A stretch of 64,000 bases of DNA from Ligustrum vulgare (Eukaryota; Streptophyta; Magnoliopsida; Lamiales; Oleaceae): contig OY743171.1 in NCBI GenBank assembly GCA_963555705.1, forward strand, positions 19,219,352 through 19,283,351, given 5' to 3'. Positions 46,790 through 58,600 of this stretch are shown here, in pieces. Position numbers and translations under genes: made by a program. Under the pieces are notes generated by a model. That model did no database searches. It had not been told where the DNA came from and saw only the letters and a program-made list of their open reading frames with translations. Each line of letters opens with the position of its first letter. The first letter of the stretch is position 1.

Positions 46790-47572
46790 TTAGGTTTTTC
46801 TTCCTTCTTGTCCCTCCATCCATTTTTTTGCCTTTATGAACTCATGTTTTGTGACTACCTCCTCCTCAATATTTATACCATGCTTGGTCTTCTCTTCTGG
46901 TTTCTGGACCACCCCCTCCACCTTGAAGCAACTTTCTTTTAGATTCTCAAGATCTTCCCTTTGCTTGATGCTGAAAGTGACTTGCTCCTTCTCGACCCTA
47001 AAAATGATTTCTCCCTTTTCAATGTCGATTAAGGCTCTTCCAGTATCCAAGAAAGGCCTTCCAAGAATGAGGGGCATTTGAGTGTCCTCTTCCATGTCCA
47101 GGATCACAAAGTCGGCTGGGAAGAAAAAATTGTCTACTTTAACTATCACGTTCTCAACAATCCCATATGGATATTGGATTGATCTGTTCGTCAGCTTCAG
47201 TGTGATATTAGTTGGTTTAGGCTCCCCCAAATCAAGTTTCCTGTACACAGACAAAGGCATTAAATTAACACTGGCCCCTAGATCACACAAAACATTATCA
47301 AAACTGAAATTACCAATAATGCAAGGGATAGAGAAACTCCCTGGATCGGTCAATTTTTATGGTAATTTCTTGTGACGTATGGCGCTGCACTCCTCACTTA
47401 GTGCTACTATTTCATTATTAACCAATTTCCTTTTATTTGACAGCATCTCTTTCATGAATTTCAAGTAGAGCGGCATTTGAGCCAATACTTCAGCAAAAGG
47501 AATATTAATGTGCAGTTTCTTGAATATTTCCAAAAATTTTCCAAACTGCTGCTCCAACTGATGCTTTATCAA
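46790..47572 (-). pseudogene. Gypsy aspartic protease region
   Basis: Minus strand: IPFAEVLAQMPLYLKFMKEM (end of gag), then the retropepsin domain DLGASVNLMPLSVYRKLDLG, VENVIVKVDNFFFPADFVIL and DMEEDTQMPLILGRPFLDTG. The active-site triplet is DLG-A rather than D-S/T-G, but DLGAS is normal for Tat/Athila elements. A stop (about 47,355) splits gag end from protease. The frame ends at 46,790 with no RT following. Confidence 0.85.
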
Positions 47573-47617
47573 TCTTTGTGGATAAGGAACTGGGGGTACA
47601 TATGCCTTTACTGGAGG

Positions 47618-49137
47618 TCAAACTCGAACTTCTTCTTCCACTTTTTCTTGAGTTTCTGAAGTTGATCCCTGCTCCTTTTCACTTTTCTGTTCTTCCACCA
47701 CATTTTTCTTATGGTTCTTCTGCTTTTCATAATCCTCTACAGTCACTTCAGATAGCTGAACCCCGCTCCTCGTTGTTATTGCATTAACATGCTCACGAGG
47801 GTTCATTTCAGTGTTGCTTGGTAACTGTCCTGACTGTCTTGTTGAGCTGCTAGCTGCCAGGTCTCCCATTTGTTTCTTCAAATTTTTTATTTCAACAGCT
47901 TGATTCATTATCTCACCATTTTGACTCTAAACAAGCTGAACTAACTCTTCTATGTTCTCGGATATGTTTTTCTGAGATTGTTGCTGTTGCTGATTCTGAA
48001 ATCCAGGTGGCCACTGAACATTCTGATTGTTAGACCATGAAAAATTTGGGTGATTCTTCCATTCTGGGTTGTAAGTTTGTGAATAAGGACCACCCTGCTG
48101 CTTGTTTATGATTGATTTTGTTGAAGTGGGCGGAAATTTATCGCATGATTTTCGAAACAAAAATCCAACAAAGTTGTATGAACTGAATTTACTAGCTGCA
48201 CACCCATACTGTCGATTTTCTTCGTTAAAGCATCCAGCTTAGCATTTAATGCTGTAATCTCATTAACTGCAACACTTCCTCCAGACTTTGGTGTAGATCT
48301 ATCTGAGTACCACTGGTAACTGTTCGCAGCCATCTTCTCAAAAATCTCAGAAGCTTCTTCATATGTCATATCCATTACTGATCCTCCACCTGCTGAGTCA
48401 GCGTACTTTTTATTCTCATTCGTCAACCCATTGTAGAATGTCTGGACTAAGATCTAGTCTGCGATTCCATGGGTAGGACACTTTCTGATAAGCTCATTGA
48501 ACCTTTCCCAAGCTTCAAAAATGGATTCCCCTGGCTGTTAACTAAAGGACAAAATTTCACGCCTTAGCTTTGACATGCGGCCAGGTGGGAAAAATTTATC
48601 TACAAATTTCTGGCTCATAACTTCAAAAGTGGTGATTGTGTGTAGGGGCAAAGAGTAAAACCAGACTTTTGCTTTGTCTGCCAAAGAGAATGAGAATAGC
48701 TTTAATTTCACGGCATCCTCTGAAACTCCATTCATGCGTTGCATATCACATAGTTCCAAAAATGTCCTAAGGTGCGCATGAGGATCTTTAGATGGCAATC
48801 CATGAAAAACGCACGAATTTTGGATCAAGGATATCAAGGAAGTCTTGATCTCAAAATTATTAGCTCGGATTGCAGGAGGTACAATGCAGGTTCCAATGTT
48901 CCCCACAGGAGGAACCATGTAGTCTTGCAAAACACGCCTTCCATGATTTGGTTGCTTTCCATTCACAGCTGCTGGCAGATTTTGTTGATTTCCCTGATTA
49001 TCTTGAATTATGTCATCCGCCATGGCTAAGTCTGTTTGTTGATTCGCTTCCAACTGTTGTCTACGCTTCTGTCGAAAGGTGTGCTCAATTTCTGTATCAA
49101 AAGGAAGCAAATCAAATGACTTAGTCCTTCTTAACAT
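47618..49137 (-). pseudogene. Gypsy gag, complete but with stops
   Basis: From 49,137: MLRRTKSFDLLPFDTEIEHT, LADKAKVWFYSLPLHTITTF and KFFPPGRMSKLRREILSF, then a stop (48,538). It resumes in family-like fashion (GESIFEAWERFNEL, YADSAGGGSVMDMTYEEASE), reaching the Gln-rich QNQQQQQSQ region and AITTRSGVQLSEV at the protease junction. At least three interruptions are present. The gag forms the particle and could in principle be supplied in trans. Confidence 0.85.
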
Positions 49138-49252
49138 ATATTAAATAAAACACTAATTAAAAAAAAATTGAAAATAAAGATAAAAATAAAAATAAAACAA
49201 TCTAAAGTTCAAAGTAAAATAAGAACTAATGGGTATCGATATTAATTAACAG

Positions 49253-49270
49253 TCCCCGGCAACGGAGCCA
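49253..49270 (-). other. Primer-binding site, tRNA-Asp type, one mismatch
   Basis: TGGCTCCGTTGCCGGGGA on the minus strand. It differs from the copy at 42,164 by one base. Confidence 0.85.
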
Positions 49271-49283
49271 AAAACTTGTTCAC

Positions 49284-50753
49284 TGATATCTCGCGATGCG
49301 AGATATCCCCACAAGTGCACGGGTCGTGAGAAGTAATAAAGTGGACCTAGGAGTCCGGATTATCTTCCCAAGAGGACTGCTATTAATTACCGAAATATTT
49401 TAGTTCTACACTTTATTTGAACGAACAAATGAATTTGATGTTTTAAATTAAAACTAAGAAGATGAATTAAATAATTAAATTGTGAATTTTTTTTGTTTTA
49501 AAAGATGATTGTAAAGTGGTTGGGATTCACGATTTCACCTAGCTAATTAAATCAATTCCAATTCCAGTTTTATTTCCTATTTGTGTGTTCGGTCGAATTC
49601 ACTAATTTAAATTGAGATTCCTCTCTCGAGTTTAAATCAATCCTACCTAAATAAGTCAACCTTGTATCTCTACAGTGGGTCCGAATATTCCTTAACTAGA
49701 TGCATTACACACAAGAATTCATACACGACCGTAATAATTACAAGATTATATCTCTATCTCTCGTTCAATTACCGGATTTATTACCTAGATCTATGTTATT
49801 AACTCACCTCTCGGATTATGGAAATAACACGTGAAATCATGAATAAGTGGCCAGTTCATTCACGCATTAAACGCAATAACAAATCAACACATGCATTAAA
49901 GCGTTAAAACAAGGAATATGGCATTAAAATAAATAACTAGGTTACATCGTTCATCCCAACGTTAAAATAAGTTACACATCATCATGAAATAACAAAAACA
50001 GTAAACATAAACGTTCATTGAAAAACAATATAAAGAATGGAAAAATTGCACCAATTATCAATTCTTCAATTGTTTTCAATTCACGCCCCTCTGCGATGTT
50101 GGAATCTCCAAGGATTTGATGTTGAATTCTCAGTTGTGGCTCGTTCTTTGGAGAGGCAAAGGTCTAGATCTCGTGTCTCTTATGTTGTATATATAGGTTT
50201 TGGAAAATCGCGAAAAAAAGCCCGTAGTCGGCCCAGCCGGATAAGCACGCGATCTCGTGGCTTCAACCCTAGCGATCGAGTGGACTTCGTTAAAACTCTC
50301 GGGTTACAATTTTGTATCTTCTCACGATCGCATGGTACATATCCAGGATCGCGACTTCATCTTTCTTTCGGCTGTGTAAGTTGGTCCCTGACTTTTAATT
50401 GCACCTTCAATCCTCAACTTCCAATTATTGCAATTTAGTCCCCAAACTTTATCTTCTTCTCGATTTGCCCATTTAAGCTCTTAATTCATTCAATTAGGTC
50501 CTCCAACCTTTGATTTCTTCTCTTTGGCACCACGTAGGTTTTTCGGTTGTTGTCACAAACTCCTTACTTGTCCCATTTAGCTCATAATAGCAATCCAATT
50601 ATGCGTTTTTCCCATTGATTCCATCATTCTTCATCGTTTGGGATATTTTCTGAAAAGTAAACGATAAACACAAATTAAATAGAAAATATTCCAAAACGAC
50701 AATAATTACACCTAATTTAGACATACAAATAAGTGTATAAAATACACTTATCA
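49284..50753 (-). repeat. Gypsy LTR, right (5' LTR, 1,470 bp)
   Basis: Colinear with the left LTR. It has an extra 15-17 bases at the primer side that create a hairpin (arms GATATCTCGC and GCGAGATATC), a 30-odd base deletion near 50.20 kb and an extra CCAAAACGACAA near 50.69 kb. These indels show that the two LTRs have diverged or came from different units. Confidence 0.88.
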
Positions 50754-50758
50754 CTCAG

Positions 50759-52909
50759 GATCCTGCACATAAGCAATACATCCAAAAATCCTCAAGTGTG
50801 CTATACTTGGCTTCCGTCCACTTCAAGCTTCTTGAGGTGTCACATCCTTCAAGCTTTTTGTTGGGCTGCGATTTGAGATATAAACCACACAAGATACTGC
50901 TTCATCCCAAAAAATCTTTGGGCATATTCTTTCTTTTTAACATGGTTCTTACCATGTTAAGGATCGTCCGATTCTTCCTCTCAGCAACTCCGTTTTGTTG
51001 GGGGGATCTAGGAACCGTCAATGGACGTTGAATTCCATGCAACTCACAGAAACTTTTAAACTCATTAGATGTAAATTCTCCACCTCTATCTGCTCTTAAA
51101 GCTTTAATTTTGAAACCACTTTCTTTTTCAACTAAAGCCTTGAATTTTTTAAAGGCATCAAAAGCTTCAAGTTTTTTCTTCAAAAATACACCCAAGTCTT
51201 TCTACTATAATCATCAATAAACAAAATAAAGTAGGAACTTTTACCAAAAGATTGAGGCTTAATGGGGCCACACACATCTGCATGAATAAGTTGTAGTGGC
51301 TTTGTAGCTCTTGAAGTAGATTGTTTGGGGAAGCTTTTTCTCGAATGTTTTCCCAGCAAACATGCCTCACAAAGCTGTTCAGGGTGATTAATGGCTGGAA
51401 TGTTTTTACCGTCTTCTTTTCTCCCAAAGCTTTGAGTCCTCCAAAGTTTAGATGACCAAACCTCATGTGCCACTTCCACGAGGAGTCATGGATACAAGTT
51501 TTCAAGCACGTGCTCTCAGTGTTTTGCAAGTTCAAGATAAACATCCTATTGCTAGTCATAGAAACCTTAGCAATAAGATTATCATCACGGTCTTTAAGCC
51601 AAAGAAATTGTCCCTCCATATTAATTTTACATCCACTCTCCAATAGTTGCCCAATGCTCAAAATATTATTTTGCAATTTAGGAATGTAATAAACATCAAT
51701 AAGAAGCTTATGGCCACCATGTTTTGTTTTAAACAAAATTGTACCTTTTCCTTTGATCTCCACCTTTGTGTTGTCACCAAAGCGTACATTCCCATTTACA
51801 CTAGTATCAAGCTCTGTGAACTTGCTTTTATCGCCTGTCATATGATTGCTAGCCCCATTGTCGAGATACCATAAATTCTTTCCTCCATCAATTTCATTTT
51901 CAAAAGAAATAAGTAAAGTTGGCTCTCCCATATCTTCCTTGCGCTCCACGAGATTTGCTTCAACTTCTTTCTCTTTTGAGGGACACCCCCAAGAATAGTG
52001 ACCATTCCTTCCGCAAGAGTAGCGTTCAACTTGTGATTTGTCAATTTTTCTGATATTGTTTCTACTATAATTTCCTCTTCCCCAACCTCTTTCATGTCCT
52101 CTTTGAAATCTGGATTCATTGAGAAAATTTTACTCATTTCTGTCTCTTCCTTGACTTCGTGCATATCCACGTCCACGTGCACGACCTCTTCCTCTTCCAC
52201 GAACTTGTCCTTTTCCATATTTCTCCGAAAAATCTTCTTTGGATTTTAAAGACAACTTTGAGTACAAGGTTTGCTGTACTTGCTCCTGTTTGTCTCTATT
52301 CATTCTCTCCTCATGGGCTCTTAAAGAATCACTCAATTCATCAACAGTCATGCTATCCAAATCCTTGGATTCTTCAAGTGCTACCACCACATGATTAAAT
52401 TTTGAGTTAAATGACCACAAGATTTTCTCAATAACTCAAACATCTTCAATGGTCTCACCAAGTCTCTTCATTTGATTTACCACTCCTTGAACTCTTGAGA
52501 GATAATCTGAAATGGATTCAGAATCCTTCATCAAGAGAGTTTCAAACTCAGCCCTTAGACTTTGAAGTCTGACTTTCTTCACCTTGTCAACTCCCATAAC
52601 TGAATTACGCAGAGTTTCCCATGCAACCTTGGATATGGTTAAATTAGCAACCTTCTCAAACATTTCGTCATCCAAACCTTGATGGATGATGGTGAGTGCA
52701 CATTGATCTTTCTTCCTCTCCTTCTCCATGGCATCTCTCTAGGCTTGTGTCATGTTCGCCTCTTCTTGAGGTTCTTCAAATCCCCGGTCTACAATATCCC
52801 ACACTCCTTGTGAACCGAGAATGGCCTTCATCCTAATTGCCCAATTCTCATAGTTGACTTTGGTGAGTAGTGGATATTGAAAAGAAATAGCAGCTGACTT
52901 TGATGCCAT
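50759..52909 (-). pseudogene. Copia gag, protease and integrase
   Basis: Gag starts at 52,909 (MASKSAAISFQYPLLTKVNY). ATG lies one base from the primer site. In-frame stops follow MTQA (52,739) and ETIEDV (52,436; CGA to TGA likely). The zinc knuckle reads RYSCGRNGHYSWGC, first Cys changed to Arg. The protease motif is WYLDNGASNHM (D-N-G). The integrase HHCC region holds WHMRFGHLNFGGLKAL. The DD35E core runs through HADVCGPIKPQSFGKSSYF, RADRGGEFTSNEF and QQNGVAERKNR with 35 residues between the second Asp and Glu. It ends near 50,759 at RIFGCIAYVQDPE, cut by the Gypsy block. Confidence 0.88.
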
Positions 52910-52910
52910 A

Positions 52911-52927
52911 CCAAGGCTCTGATACCA
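52911..52927 (-). other. Primer-binding site, initiator tRNA-Met
   Basis: TGGTATCAGAGCCTTGG on the minus strand, three bases from the LTR and one base from the gag ATG. Confidence 0.9.
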
Positions 52928-52930
52928 CTT

Positions 52931-53240
52931 TGTTGGAAGTAGATGGGCACCAATCACTCTTACTGTCAAAGAAAAGAAAGTGAAACTTAACTATTTCCTT
53001 CACTTGTATTTTTCCAGCAGATTACATGGCCTTTTATACAATTCAAGAGATAATTCTAGACTGATATTAATGACACAAGATTAGATACATTGTTCTATTT
53101 ATCTAGACATTATATTTATTTAAATATATACTGACCTTTAAAATTACTTCAAATGTATCTGTTGTTAATCTTGAAACTTCGTGTCATTGAATCTGATTTC
53201 ATTAATTTTGCTGCCATTAAATCAAGTTTAATTTCCAACA
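52931..53240 (-). repeat. Copia 5' LTR
   Basis: 310 bases, TGTTGGAAGT...TTCCAACA. Compared with the 3' LTR it has scattered substitutions and a few small indels, roughly 5% difference by eye, so it is much older than the element at 55-60 kb. Confidence 0.9.
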
Positions 53241-53245
53241 GTCAT

Positions 53246-54290
53246 TGCCTCAATCACAGAACCACACAGTAAAAATAATCAAGAAATCTTCAACACTATC
53301 ATGAACTATACCTCATGAAATATTAAGGCTTCTGGTTTGGTAATCAAATTTTGAAAAACAATAAAAATGTAAAATCCATGTAAACATCTTCTTTATACAC
53401 CAATATCCATGTTCCACGTGCATAAGATTTCCGTACGAGTTTAATGGATTTATATCACATCAAATCTTACTCGGTGGATCAAATGGGGTAGCAAAAAAAT
53501 GATCCATGTAGCCAATCTCAAACTTATTTGACAATAAACCCTTGCGTGTTTCTGTTTATGTGTCACTTCAAAACTTTTTAAAACTCTCATCAGCTAAAAC
53601 ATCTATCGCCATGTAATCTTATTGAAACAGAATCCATGCAGTGACACCCTCAACCTTATCTATGAGAATCCAGGAATAGGCTAATTATCTTAAATATATG
53701 ATTTTTCACTACCTGGAAGTGACTAGCATCTTTCCTAAATATAATTCAACTAAATGACTTGGATTTCATTAGTAAAAGATACCTGGGGGAGAATTGATTT
53801 TTTCCACCTTCAACTGTACAACAATTTTAAGCATTATCCTAAAAGAGCTTCATCTGGTTAAATTCATTTCCTTCTATAAAAAGGCGAAAGATGACATAAC
53901 ATTTCAGAGTCGTACTCATTTCCAAGAAGATATCATTATTTTGGGTTATAATTCAGTTTGATTAAAGTATCATTTATTTATTTGCAAAGAAAAAATATGT
54001 CACCTTGTATATTATCTACTTAATTAAGATTTATTGTGTCAAGAAACATTTCAGAAAAATAAGCACATTAATGCATATTATGCATTCGAAAACTATTTTG
54101 TGGACAATATATAGAACAAAACCTAAAAATTCTGCAATGAAGGATTTTATTGAATAACCTCAATTAATGCACCGTAGTCCTAAAAAAGAAGTAATATTCA
54201 CTGACAACTTCAAAGAAAGAAACATACTAAGGACCCCAAACCGCAATGCCTAGAAACTCAGAAAAGGTGAATATTACAAGTTAGTGAACT
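53246..54290 (+). repeat. Host segment B', right part
   Basis: Resumes the match to segment B at TGCCTCAATCACAGAACC and continues to CTCAGAAAAGGTGAATATT. It has about 90 bases (53.82-53.92 kb) replacing a shorter stretch in B. Confidence 0.85.
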
Positions 54291-54351
54291 TTTAAGTTAT
54301 GATAAGTATATCATTCATTTTTATGCAGCAGTAACAAGGTACTAAATTGTA
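54291..54351. other. Junction between B' and A'
   Basis: A short unmatched stretch. In the first copy A precedes B, whereas here B' precedes A'. Confidence 0.5.
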
Positions 54352-55175
54352 CATTATCCTACTTTAGATGAATGAAGAAATTTTTGCATAGCCTATCAAT
54401 TATCATAGTTGCCAAAAAATTATATATTTATCTACAGTTTAGTTTTATCACCATAACAATTATCGTGTCAAGAAATATTTCCAGAAAAAGAACATTAATG
54501 CACATTATACAATAGAAAACTACCTTTATGGACAATACAGAGCGAAACCTAGAAATGAATGGACCGATATGTTTAGATCATAGATTATGATTCATTCCAC
54601 CTACAGATAACCTATTAAATGCACAGCTCATAAGTTTTCTTATGGCCAAGAACTCTTTGATATTTTCTAAATTATACAAGATGAGCGTACTATATAGTAA
54701 ACAATGAATAAGTACTATAATCGGAAGTGTCTAATATTGATTTGCGTGTTTTCTATTTTCTTTTGGTGTTGCAAATTTCTTACAATTTGTGTTTTTTCTA
54801 TTTTTTATTTTATTTTATTTTTTTTAAATATTGTTGGTTGCTGATTGTATATTGTATTTGGTGGCTGTTCATTTCTTAGACGTAATTATATTCAAGGCTG
54901 TGTAATAGAAGTACTACTCTTATCTCCATATCCTTTCCTCTCATGTAACTCTAGAAGGTTAGTATGTGTTTCTTGTATTAATTTTGCAATTAATAGAAGT
55001 GGTGAAGTCTGTAATGGATTAAATGACTTAGGGTAATCAATGACATGAAAGATTAAAATCAAAAGCAAAGAAATACCCTATTTAAGTTATTTACTTTTCA
55101 GTTCGAGCTACTTCTTTGTAGAGTTGCAATATATAGACTAAGAGGATCAAAATGTATTTTGGCCTTAAGCCTTTG
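54352..55175 (+). repeat. Host segment A', left part
   Basis: Matches 4,561-5,375, from TTATCCTACTTTAGATGAAT to GGCCTTAAGCCTTTG. It ends with CTTTG, the target duplicate of the Copia element. Confidence 0.85.
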
Positions 55176-55595
55176 TGTTGGGAATTAGGACGCAACTAAT
55201 CCCGCCCAGGATCGATGTGACGCAAATAAATTGGACTGAGAAAATATAAATACGCAAAAATAAAATGCAAATACGAAACACAAAGATTTACGTGGTTCAG
55301 CAATTTGCCTACGTCCACGGACCCACACCAATATATTTCACTAACTCGAAAAATGAGGAGTACAAAAATACTACACTGTATTTTTATCTGCCTATGCAAA
55401 GGCTATTCTCTCCAACTCACTTTTCTCCCTATTTTGTGAAATGCCTCTCTTGTGTTGCTCTCTACACAAGATCACTCTTTGTTGTGGTGGTGTATTACAA
55501 GTGAATTTTAGCCTTCTATTTATAGGCAAAATTCACAAGCATGCATGACAAATTTTCAACAAAATTAGGCCACATTTTAGCCCCATTTTTCAACA
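55176..55595 (-). repeat. Copia 3' LTR (420 bp)
   Basis: TGTTGGGAATTAGG...TTTTTCAACA. On the minus strand the adjoining interior CCAAGTGGGAGAT is the polypurine tract. Identical to the 5' LTR except CTCTCTAC versus CTCTTTAC. Confidence 0.96.
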
Positions 55596-55608
55596 ATCTC
55601 CCACTTGG
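55596..55608 (-). other. Polypurine tract
   Basis: CCAAGTGGGAGAT on the minus strand, immediately before the 3' LTR. This is a typical Copia plus-strand primer. Confidence 0.9.
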
Positions 55609-55686
55609 GGACAAATGTGGCTTCCCCTGAGATATCTCCTTCTTGCAACTCCTTGTGAAATATGGTGTGAGTCATTTCCTTTGTCT

Positions 55687-58600
55687 TCACTTCAGAAGAC
55701 CAATTGAAGCTGAGCACAGCTCCAATTTTTCCTTTGTTACTGTCTTGGTCATCATGTCGGCTGGGTTCTTGCTACCCTGGATCTTCTCTAGTGTTAATAC
55801 TTCATCCTCTAGAAGAGACCTGATGAAGTGATAACGGAGTCCAATGTGCTTGGTTCTAGAATGAAATGCTGAATTCTTTGCCAGATGTATCGCACTCTGA
55901 CTATCACTGTGCAAAACATTCTTCTCCTGACTGAATCCCAATTCTGCCAACAAACCCTGTAACCAGATCATTTCTTTGCTAGCCTCGGTTACTGCCACGT
56001 ACTCTGCTTCTGTAGTGGATAGAGCAACAATCTTCTGTATCTGCGAAATCCAGCTAACTGCAGTAGTACCTACTGTGAAAACATAACCAGTAGTACTTCT
56101 CCTGCGATCTACTTCGCCAGCAAAATCTGCATCTACAAAACCTTGTAGAGCCACCTCGCCTCGTCCAAAGCATAAGCATCTATCAGTAGTTCCCCGTAGA
56201 TATCTTAATATCCACTTTACTGCTTCCCAATGCTGCTTTCCTGGATTTGCCATAAACCTGCTCACAACTCCCACTGCATGAGCAATATCTGGTCTGGTAC
56301 AGACCATGGCATACATCAAACTTCCAATGGCTGAGGCATATGGTATTTTAGCCATGAAGTTTATCTCGTCCTCTGTCTTAGGACTCTGATCACTAGATAG
56401 ACGGAAGTGATTAGCTAGTGGCGTGCTGACAGCCTTCGCACTGCACATGTTAAATCTCTGCAGGACTTGACTAATGTACTTGGCCTGAGATAACTGCAAG
56501 ATACCCTTCTGCTTATCTCTGAAAATCCTCATTCCGAGAATCTGCTTTGCTGCACCCAAGTCCTTCATTTCGAATTCTGCTGACAGTTGCATCTTTAACT
56601 TCTTGATTTCGTCCATATCTGAGCCTGCTACTAACATATCATCGACATAAAGTAGCAAAATTATATAACTGGACTCGAATCTCCTGAAGTAGCAACAATG
56701 GTCAGCATTACATTTGAAGTAACCATTTTTCTGCATAAATCCGTCGAACTTCTTGTACCACTGTCTCGGGGCTTGCTTTAAGCCATACAGGCTCTTCTTC
56801 AATTTGCAAACGAGCTTCTCCTTTCCTTTGACTGAGAAGCCTTCTGGCTGCTGCATATATATTTCCTCCTCAAGGTCACCATGGAGGAAAGCAGTTTTTA
56901 CATCTAACTGCTCCAAGTGCAAACCCTCTGCTGCAACAATACTCAAGACTGATCTGATTGTTGTCAGCTTCACAACTGGCGAAAATATTTCCGTGTAGTC
57001 AATTCCTTCTTTCTGCTGGAAACCTTTGACCACCAACCTCGCCTTGTATCTCTTTGATCCATCATGTTCCTCCTTGATTCTGTACACCCACTTATTGTGT
57101 AGAGCTCTCTTCCCTGTAGGTAACTCGGCTAGTTCCCACGTCTGGTTAGAGATGAGAGACTTTATCTCATCTTTCATTGCAAGCTCCCACTTGCCAGAAT
57201 CACCGACCTGACATGCCTCATGATAGCATTCAGGTTCACCTGCATCAGTAAGTAACATGTAACTCATGTACTTTCTATTTGGAACATGAGGTCTGGTTGA
57301 CCTTCTAAGAACAGGGACTGGAGACTGTGATGCATCAGTCTCTAGAACAGGCTCCTGTAACTGCAGATCCTCCTCTGTCTGCTGCGACATACTACTTTCT
57401 GGAGCATCCAACTCAACATATGTTGGATCATCATGTACTGTGTCATCGGACTGCACTGCATTTCTGTCCTTGTACATAACCTTCTCGTTGAATATGACAT
57501 CCCTGCTTCTGATGACCTTTCTGTTCTGGTCATCCCATAAGCGGTAGCCGAACTCATCTCCGCCATATCCAATGAATGTGCACTTTAGTGATTTGGGGTC
57601 TAACTTGCCCCTTGCCTGGTCACTAATATGTGCATATGCGACACATCCAAAAACTTTCAAGTGGGAAAGTTTTATTTCTTTTCTGCTCCATACTTCCTCC
57701 GGTATCCTGTACTCCAACGGTACCGAGGGTCCTCGATTGATCAAGTACACCGCTGTGTTGACTGCTTCTGCCCAAAACTGTTTGGGCAAGCCTGCATGTA
57801 ACCTCATGCTTCTGGCTCTCTCTGTTAATGTCCGGTTCATACGTTCTGCAACTCCATTTTGCTGTGGAGTCCCTGGCAACGTCCTCTCCATTTTGATGCC
57901 ATTCTGGTAACAGAACTTCTTGAACGCCATATCCGTATATTCTCCTCCGTTGTCGGACCTCAGCTTCTTTACTCGCAATCCTGTTTCATTTTCCACCATG
58001 GCTTTCCACTTCTTGAACACATCGAATACTTCGGACTTGTGTCTCAAGAAATAAACCCACACTTTTCTCGAGTGGTCATCAATGAAAGTCACAAAGTATG
58101 ACTTTCCGCCAATAGATGAAACTGCGGTTGGTCCCCAGACGTCTGTGTGGACTAACTCAAGTTTCTCTTGCTTCCGAGTTCTGCCACTAGTGTTGAAACT
58201 CACCCTGGTCTGCTTCCCAAAGATGCAACTCTCGCATAAGTCTATATCAGTAGACTGAAGCTCTGGTAGTTTCCCCTTTGCATGCATATACTTGAGTCCC
58301 TTCTGACTCATATGCCCAAGTCTCTGGTGCCACAAGTTTGGGCCCTCCTTGCTTTCAGCAACTGCAATTGTCACACAAGCATCCGTCGTTGTGTAGAGGG
58401 TGCCAGTATCCTTGCCTCGAGCGATAATCATGGCGCCCTTGGTGATCTTCCAGTTATCACCAGAGAAGGTGGTGACATGTCCTTCTCCCGACAATTGCTT
58501 GACGAAGATCAAGTTCTTCCTCAATTCTGGAATATGTCTCACGTCCTTCAGCTTCCACACAGATCCATTGATCTTGATCTGTACATCACCCTTTCCAACC

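Larger units (their letters stand above)
41573..50753 (-). mobile_element. tRNA-Asp-primed Gypsy (Tat/Athila-type) block: gag-pro only, plus an extra partial gag
   Basis: Two LTRs (42,195-43,671; 49,284-50,753) enclose a 5.6-kb interior read on the minus strand: primer site, gag, protease, then a long non-coding 3' region and polypurine tract. No RT, RNase H or integrase was found. Left of the 42.2-kb LTR a second primer site and the first ~155 codons of a second gag follow before Copia sequence resumes. The block is therefore LTR-interior-LTR-partial interior, part of a tandem array cut by deletion. CTCAG follows on the right; no matching duplicate is on the left, as expected if that end was deleted. 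Confidence 0.82.
39587..53240 (-). mobile_element. Older Ty1/Copia element (TSD GTCAT), interrupted by a Gypsy element
   Basis: LTRs at 39,587-39,901 and 52,931-53,240 share TGTTGGAAGTAGAT...TTCCAACA ends and differ at roughly 15-16 positions. GTCAT flanks the whole (39,582-39,586 and 53,241-53,245), and 8,326-8,335 gives the empty site. The interior reads on the minus strand: initiator-Met primer site, gag, protease, integrase, gap, RT, RNase H, polypurine tract. Between integrase and RT lies a foreign Gypsy block (41.57-50.75 kb). Part of the Copia coding region at that point is missing. Several stops occur, so it is dead. Confidence 0.9.
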
